From NCBI RefSeq assembly GCF_947251645.1, contig NZ_OX366364.1, forward strand, positions 1,291,352-1,355,351: DNA of 64,000 nucleotides. The letters run 5' to 3'. This stretch comes from Wolbachia endosymbiont (group A) of Bibio marci. GTDB lineage: Bacteria > Pseudomonadota > Alphaproteobacteria > Rickettsiales > Anaplasmataceae. The notes beneath the pieces are model-generated. The model did not search any database. It was not told the DNA's origin and saw only the letters and a list, made by a program, of their open reading frames with translations. Below, in pieces: positions 60,889-64,000 of this stretch. The position numbers were made by a program, and so were the translations under genes. Numbering within the stretch: the stretch's first letter is position 1; every line of letters begins with the position of its first letter.

Positions 60889-61922
60889 CTAAATACTACT
60901 CTATCAAGTGGAGGGTTACATGCCTCATCAAGTTTTCCAATAATTTCAATTTTTTCTCCACGTTTTTGGAAATGATTTTTCACGTTTTGCATATTCTCAG
61001 GACCTACGATCAATACCATGCCAATACCACAATTAAATGTTTTTAGCATTTCTTTCTTCTCTATTTTACCCTCCTTTGTTAGCCATAAAAATATATCTGG
61101 CCATTTCCAGGAATTAATGTCTATGTTTGCAAATAAGTTTTTTGGAAGAATCCGCGGAATATTATCTATCAAGCCACCACCTGTTATATGTGCAATGCCT
61201 TTTACCTTTGGCATAATAGGCAACAAAGAATCAACATATATTTTTGTTGGTTCAAGTAGTATTTCACTCCAAGATTTATTATTCCATAGAGATGTATCGT
61301 TATAATTTATACCTAAGCTTTTGAAAATATGGCGCACCAAAGAAAACCCATTTGAGTGAATTCCACTTGACTCTAAGCCAACTATATAATCACCTGCTTT
61401 CATCATGCTACAGTTTGGAAGAATTTGCTTTCGATCAACTACACCAACCAAAAACCCTGCAAGGTCATAGTGATTATTACCATACATTCCAGGCATTTCT
61501 GCAGTTTCTCCACCAACCAATGCTATTTTAGCTTGCTTGCACCCCTTTGCAATGCCCTGGACCACAGATAATAAAACGTCTTTGCTCAAAACGCCTGTTG
61601 CAAAGTAATCAAGGAAAAATAAAGGCGTTGCTCCTTGTGCAAGTAAGTCATTTACACACATTGCAACTAAATCTATACCTATAGTATCATGCCCATTCAC
61701 TTCTTGAGCTATCAACAGTTTCGTACCTACTCCATCAGTTGAGGAAACGAGTACTGGATGGTCATATTTCTTACTTAGTGCAGCAAAATCAAACAACGCA
61801 GAAAATGAACCTATTTCGCTGATTACTTCTTCTCTAGTAGTTTCTTGAGCAATAGGCTTGACTTCTTTTATTAACTTATTATATAGTTCAAGATCTATTC
61901 CTGATCTGACATAAGTATTCAT
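60885..61922 (-). CDS. purM: Phosphoribosylformylglycinamidine cyclo-ligase PurM
   Basis: 345 residues; closes the imidazole ring to form AIR. Marks: SSTDGVGTKLLIAQEVNGHD, VAMCVNDLLAQGATPLFFLD, GGETAEMPGMY, GLESSGIHSNGFSLVR, and HITGGGLIDNIPRILP. Length and motifs are complete. It converges with purC with a four-base overlap. Confidence 0.97.
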   Translation of the reverse strand: MNTYVRSGIDLELYNKLIKEVKPIAQETTREEVISEIGSFSALFDFAALSKKYDHPVLVSSTDGVGTKLLIAQEVNGHDTIGIDLVAMCVNDLLAQGATPLFFLDYFATGVLSKDVLLSVVQGIAKGCKQAKIALVGGETAEMPGMYGNNHYDLAGFLVGVVDRKQILPNCSMMKAGDYIVGLESSGIHSNGFSLVRHIFKSLGINYNDTSLWNNKSWSEILLEPTKIYVDSLLPIMPKVKGIAHITGGGLIDNIPRILPKNLFANIDINSWKWPDIFLWLTKEGKIEKKEMLKTFNCGIGMVLIVGPENMQNVKNHFQKRGEKIEIIGKLDEACNPPLDRVVFS

Positions 61923-62055
61923 AATCCTTCTATAAATTTTAAAATTGTTAATACTATATTAATGCCTTGATATAAAAAGTGCAACGAAACTTTCTCTTAA
62001 TTGACTATTATATGCTTACCAATATAGGGTAACTTAAATCATTTATAATTATCCA

Positions 62056-62708
62056 ATGAACAAAAATACCAAAAACATACTGTTAATAACGGAACTGCTA
62101 TCAGGACAGCTGCTTCATGACTTTGCTAACTCTATGAATGGAATAATGTTTGGCTTGGAAGAGCTTGAAGTAATAGATAAGAACGATGCTGATGCGCAGA
62201 AGGAAGCGTTGTCGTTGCTTAAAGAAAGCTCCGATGATTTAATATATAAATATAAAGTTATGAAGCAGGCATATTCTTCTTCAATGGATAATTATAGCTT
62301 TGATCAGACCAAATCTAATATCGAAAATTATTTATTAAAAAAAAAGTAAAGCTTACGTGGAAAATAGACGCATACTCTGCAGAAAATAAGGAAGATTTAA
62401 TTGAAAAGATAAATAAGATAATTTCTAATATGGTGCTAACTATAGCCAGTGCAGTGGCGGAAGTTGAACTAGTGTCTGTTTTACTGAGTCAAACAGAAGA
62501 TAAAATGCTATTAACTATAAAAATTCTAAATGAACACAAACCAATAAGCAAATCATTAATAGACAAATTAATCAAAAAAAATGACACTAATTTAAATACA
62601 AAAGATATTAATATCTATATGACCTCTTTATTATTAGAGTACTATAACACTGAAATGCATTGTACTTGCGAAAATAATTTGCTGGAGATAGGTTTAACTA
62701 TAACTTGA
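62056..62708 (+). pseudogene. chpT: ChpT-like histidine phosphotransferase with poly(A) frameshift
   Basis: Two open parts make one protein of about 217 residues. The first (62056-62349) has the phosphorylated-His helix ELLSGQLLHDFANSMNGIMF, like the H-D...G box of ChpT. The second continues KLTWKIDAYSAENKEDLIEK and resembles the degenerate ATPase-like C-terminal domain, ending LLEIGLTIT. The break is at a run of nine A (62337-62345); ten A would join the frames. ChpT passes phosphate from CckA to CtrA in Alphaproteobacteria. Slippage at the A-run could still give full-length protein. Confidence 0.72.
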
Positions 62709-62779
62709 GTTGCATATTTGGTTATTACAACTTTTTCTTCGTTTCAAGGCAAGACATTCCCCGACAAGGGGTACCAAAT

Positions 62780-63598
62780 CTAATTTTCGTAATTACTTAA
62801 GTCTAGTACTATTTTATTAATGTAGCGCTCATTTGCATCTTTGATGATAAACTTCATACCATTTTTATATTTAATGACTTCATCTACAGAAGGCACTTTA
62901 CCAGCAATCGAAAGAATCAAACCACCAAGTGTAACATAGTCTTCTTCAGGGTCACGTAATTCTATTTTTAGATCCTCTTCTATATCTTTTATAAGAGCCC
63001 TTGCTGACACTTCAAACTTATTTTGAGACAATTCAGTAATGGTATATTCTGAATTTACTTCGTTTTCACTATCAATGTTTGGTATTAGCTCCTTTATAAG
63101 ATCGGTCATTGAAATTAAACCATCAGTTCCACCATATTCATCCAATACGATAGCTAAGCATGATTTAGAAGAGTTCATCCTAACAAAAAGATTAGTTGTC
63201 TTCATCGAGGGCGGAACAAATATTACGCTTTGTATAATATTTCTCAGATTAAAATTTTTATCCCTATTAAAAATAACATCTTTTACATAAAAAAAGCCTA
63301 TTACGTTATCAAAGTTATTTCTATAAATTGGTATTTTAGTGTGGCAAGTGTTTTTTATCTTCTTTATTATTTCACGCTCGCTTGATTCAATGTCTACTGC
63401 GCATATCTCTGTACGTGGAGTCATTATATCCATTATACCACAATCGCGGAATTTTAATAGACCATTAAATATATTAAGGTCTGGCAGATCTTTCATTAAT
63501 GCCTCAGTCGCACACTTTTTCAACACAGAAGCTTTTTTGAAAAGGAAGAGAAAAATTCTATATGCTATTTTTTCTACTAAGGTTCTTTTTTTACTCAA
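62780..63598 (-). CDS. CBS-domain protein, CorC/HlyC family
   Basis: 272 residues without membrane spans. A CBS pair (MDIMTPRTEICAVDIESSER, then FVPPSMKTTNLFVRMNSSKS, LAIVLDEYGGTDGLISMTDL) is followed by the CorC/HlyC C-terminal domain (ALIKDIEEDLKIELRDPEED, YVTLGGLILSIAGKVPSVDE). Homologues are annotated as Mg/Co efflux proteins or haemolysin C; the cellular role is not fixed. A gene of this family (COG1253) borders the replication origin in Wolbachia, which agrees with the DnaA boxes just upstream. Confidence 0.9.
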   Translation of the reverse strand: MSKKRTLVEKIAYRIFLFLFKKASVLKKCATEALMKDLPDLNIFNGLLKFRDCGIMDIMTPRTEICAVDIESSEREIIKKIKNTCHTKIPIYRNNFDNVIGFFYVKDVIFNRDKNFNLRNIIQSVIFVPPSMKTTNLFVRMNSSKSCLAIVLDEYGGTDGLISMTDLIKELIPNIDSENEVNSEYTITELSQNKFEVSARALIKDIEEDLKIELRDPEEDYVTLGGLILSIAGKVPSVDEVIKYKNGMKFIIKDANERYINKIVLDLSNYEN

Positions 63599-63599
63599 T

Positions 63600-64000
63600 T
63601 TATTCTCTGTAATGGCAAAAACGTTTTCAGATTAGATTTATCAAGAAAACTGTTATTAAATGTTTAATAAGCATGTGAATAATGTCAAATTAATTTGTGA
63701 ATTATTTGTTGATATAAAATACCAACAATTGATCAACAACTTTTTCAACAACATATACATAGTTATGTAACAATGCATGATGGTAAAATTTTTTCCATAA
63801 AAGAAAATTACTAACACTCTGAACATCTTACTTATACACATAAATCATAACAGAAAATCAATAGCATACAGAAGTTGTTAACATATTTATCCACAAATTG
63901 AACAACACCAATTTTTACCGAATTTTAAGTTAGTAACAAGTTGTTGATAGGACTATTATTACTACTATACTTTAATATATAGAAGAATAGATAAAATAGA
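63600..64000. other. Putative chromosomal replication origin (oriC), partial
   Basis: A 400-base A+T-rich region without genes, upstream of the COG1253 gene. DnaA boxes of the form TTATNCACA occur at 63674-63682 (reverse, TGTGAATAA), 63832-63840 (TTATACACA) and 63887-63895 (TTATCCACA), with a one-mismatch box at 63696-63704. Repeated GTTGTT/CAACAA tracts lie between them. In Wolbachia the origin is known to lie between this gene and hemE; hemE would lie beyond the window. An open frame at 63656-63841 is not credible as a gene. Confidence 0.8.

Noticed and set aside
63656-63841. 61-codon frame in the putative origin
   Set aside because: It overlaps DnaA boxes in A+T-rich DNA, has no ribosome-binding site or recognised motif.

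Overview
The window is chromosomal DNA of a Wolbachia endosymbiont (Alphaproteobacteria, Rickettsiales). Evidence: low G+C; an unlinked housekeeping gene set with Wolbachia-type fusions (ispDF); a reduced type IV secretion system with a second, degenerate VirB4; many insertion sequences; and hundreds of bases of the short palindromic repeats typical of this genus (families reading GTCATCCCAGTG...CACTGGGATCC and ATACCGCCGCGGTAT...CCCGCTAACAAGCAGCGGG).

Layout. 0-1.1 kb: pdhB. 1.1-4.1 kb: graveyard of an IS4-type fragment and an IS630 element split by an IS110 element. 4.1-5.4 kb: cutA, tRNA-Gln and two uncharacterised genes. 5.4-7.8 kb: palindromes, a 221-bp MITE, IS903-group copy 1 and a dispersed repeat block. 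7.8-15.8 kb: ispDF, a membrane alpha/beta hydrolase, an AI-2E-type permease, a DnaA-like Hda protein, a Xer recombinase, plsC, rpsT and gltA. 15.8-19.4 kb: an IS5 element split by a second IS110 copy, abutting another IS5-type element that is itself split by a 270-bp MITE. 19.4-24.5 kb: a truncated membrane protein, nuoD, recJ and iscS. 24.6-28.4 kb: an Rpn-nuclease exon joined to the 3' end of a group II intron, an inverted IS5-type copy, IS903-group copy 2 and the repeat block. 28.5-30.1 kb: cytochrome b561 and a nitronate monooxygenase-like gene. 30.2-37.3 kb: a candidate effector followed by an accessory type IV secretion cluster (pilin-like, VirB4-II, 1000-residue Cys-rich secreted protein). 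37.4-44.6 kb: an SH3 protein, pdhC, two proline-rich candidate effectors (one with an EPIYA motif and tandem tyrosine repeats), a KAP-type NTPase and recR. 45-46.2 kb: IS903-group copy 3. 46.3-54.8 kb: an AsmA-like protein, a phage/GTA-type portal, a RelBE-like pair, lipB, an LD-carboxypeptidase carrying an in-frame inserted element, and a nonsense-mutated terminase. 55-56.8 kb: IS903-group copy 4 and the repeat block. 56.8-63.6 kb: purQ, pstA, rplS, trmD, purC, purM, a frameshifted chpT-like gene and a CBS-domain CorC-like gene. 63.6-64 kb: an A+T-rich region with DnaA boxes, matching the position of the Wolbachia replication origin next to the CBS-domain gene.

The most notable signals are: a tyrosine-repeat/EPIYA protein that looks built to be read by host kinases and SH2/SH3 domains; five of the six IS903-type insertions (four full copies and one of two MITEs) showing a 9-bp duplication of the same arm of the palindromic repeat; a mobile element that lengthened an LD-carboxypeptidase by exactly 84 codons without breaking the frame; two IS110 copies with a structured 5' non-coding region of the type that encodes bridge RNAs; and a poly(A) frameshift in the cell-cycle phosphotransferase gene. 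No searches could be run; family names rest on motifs recognised by eye.
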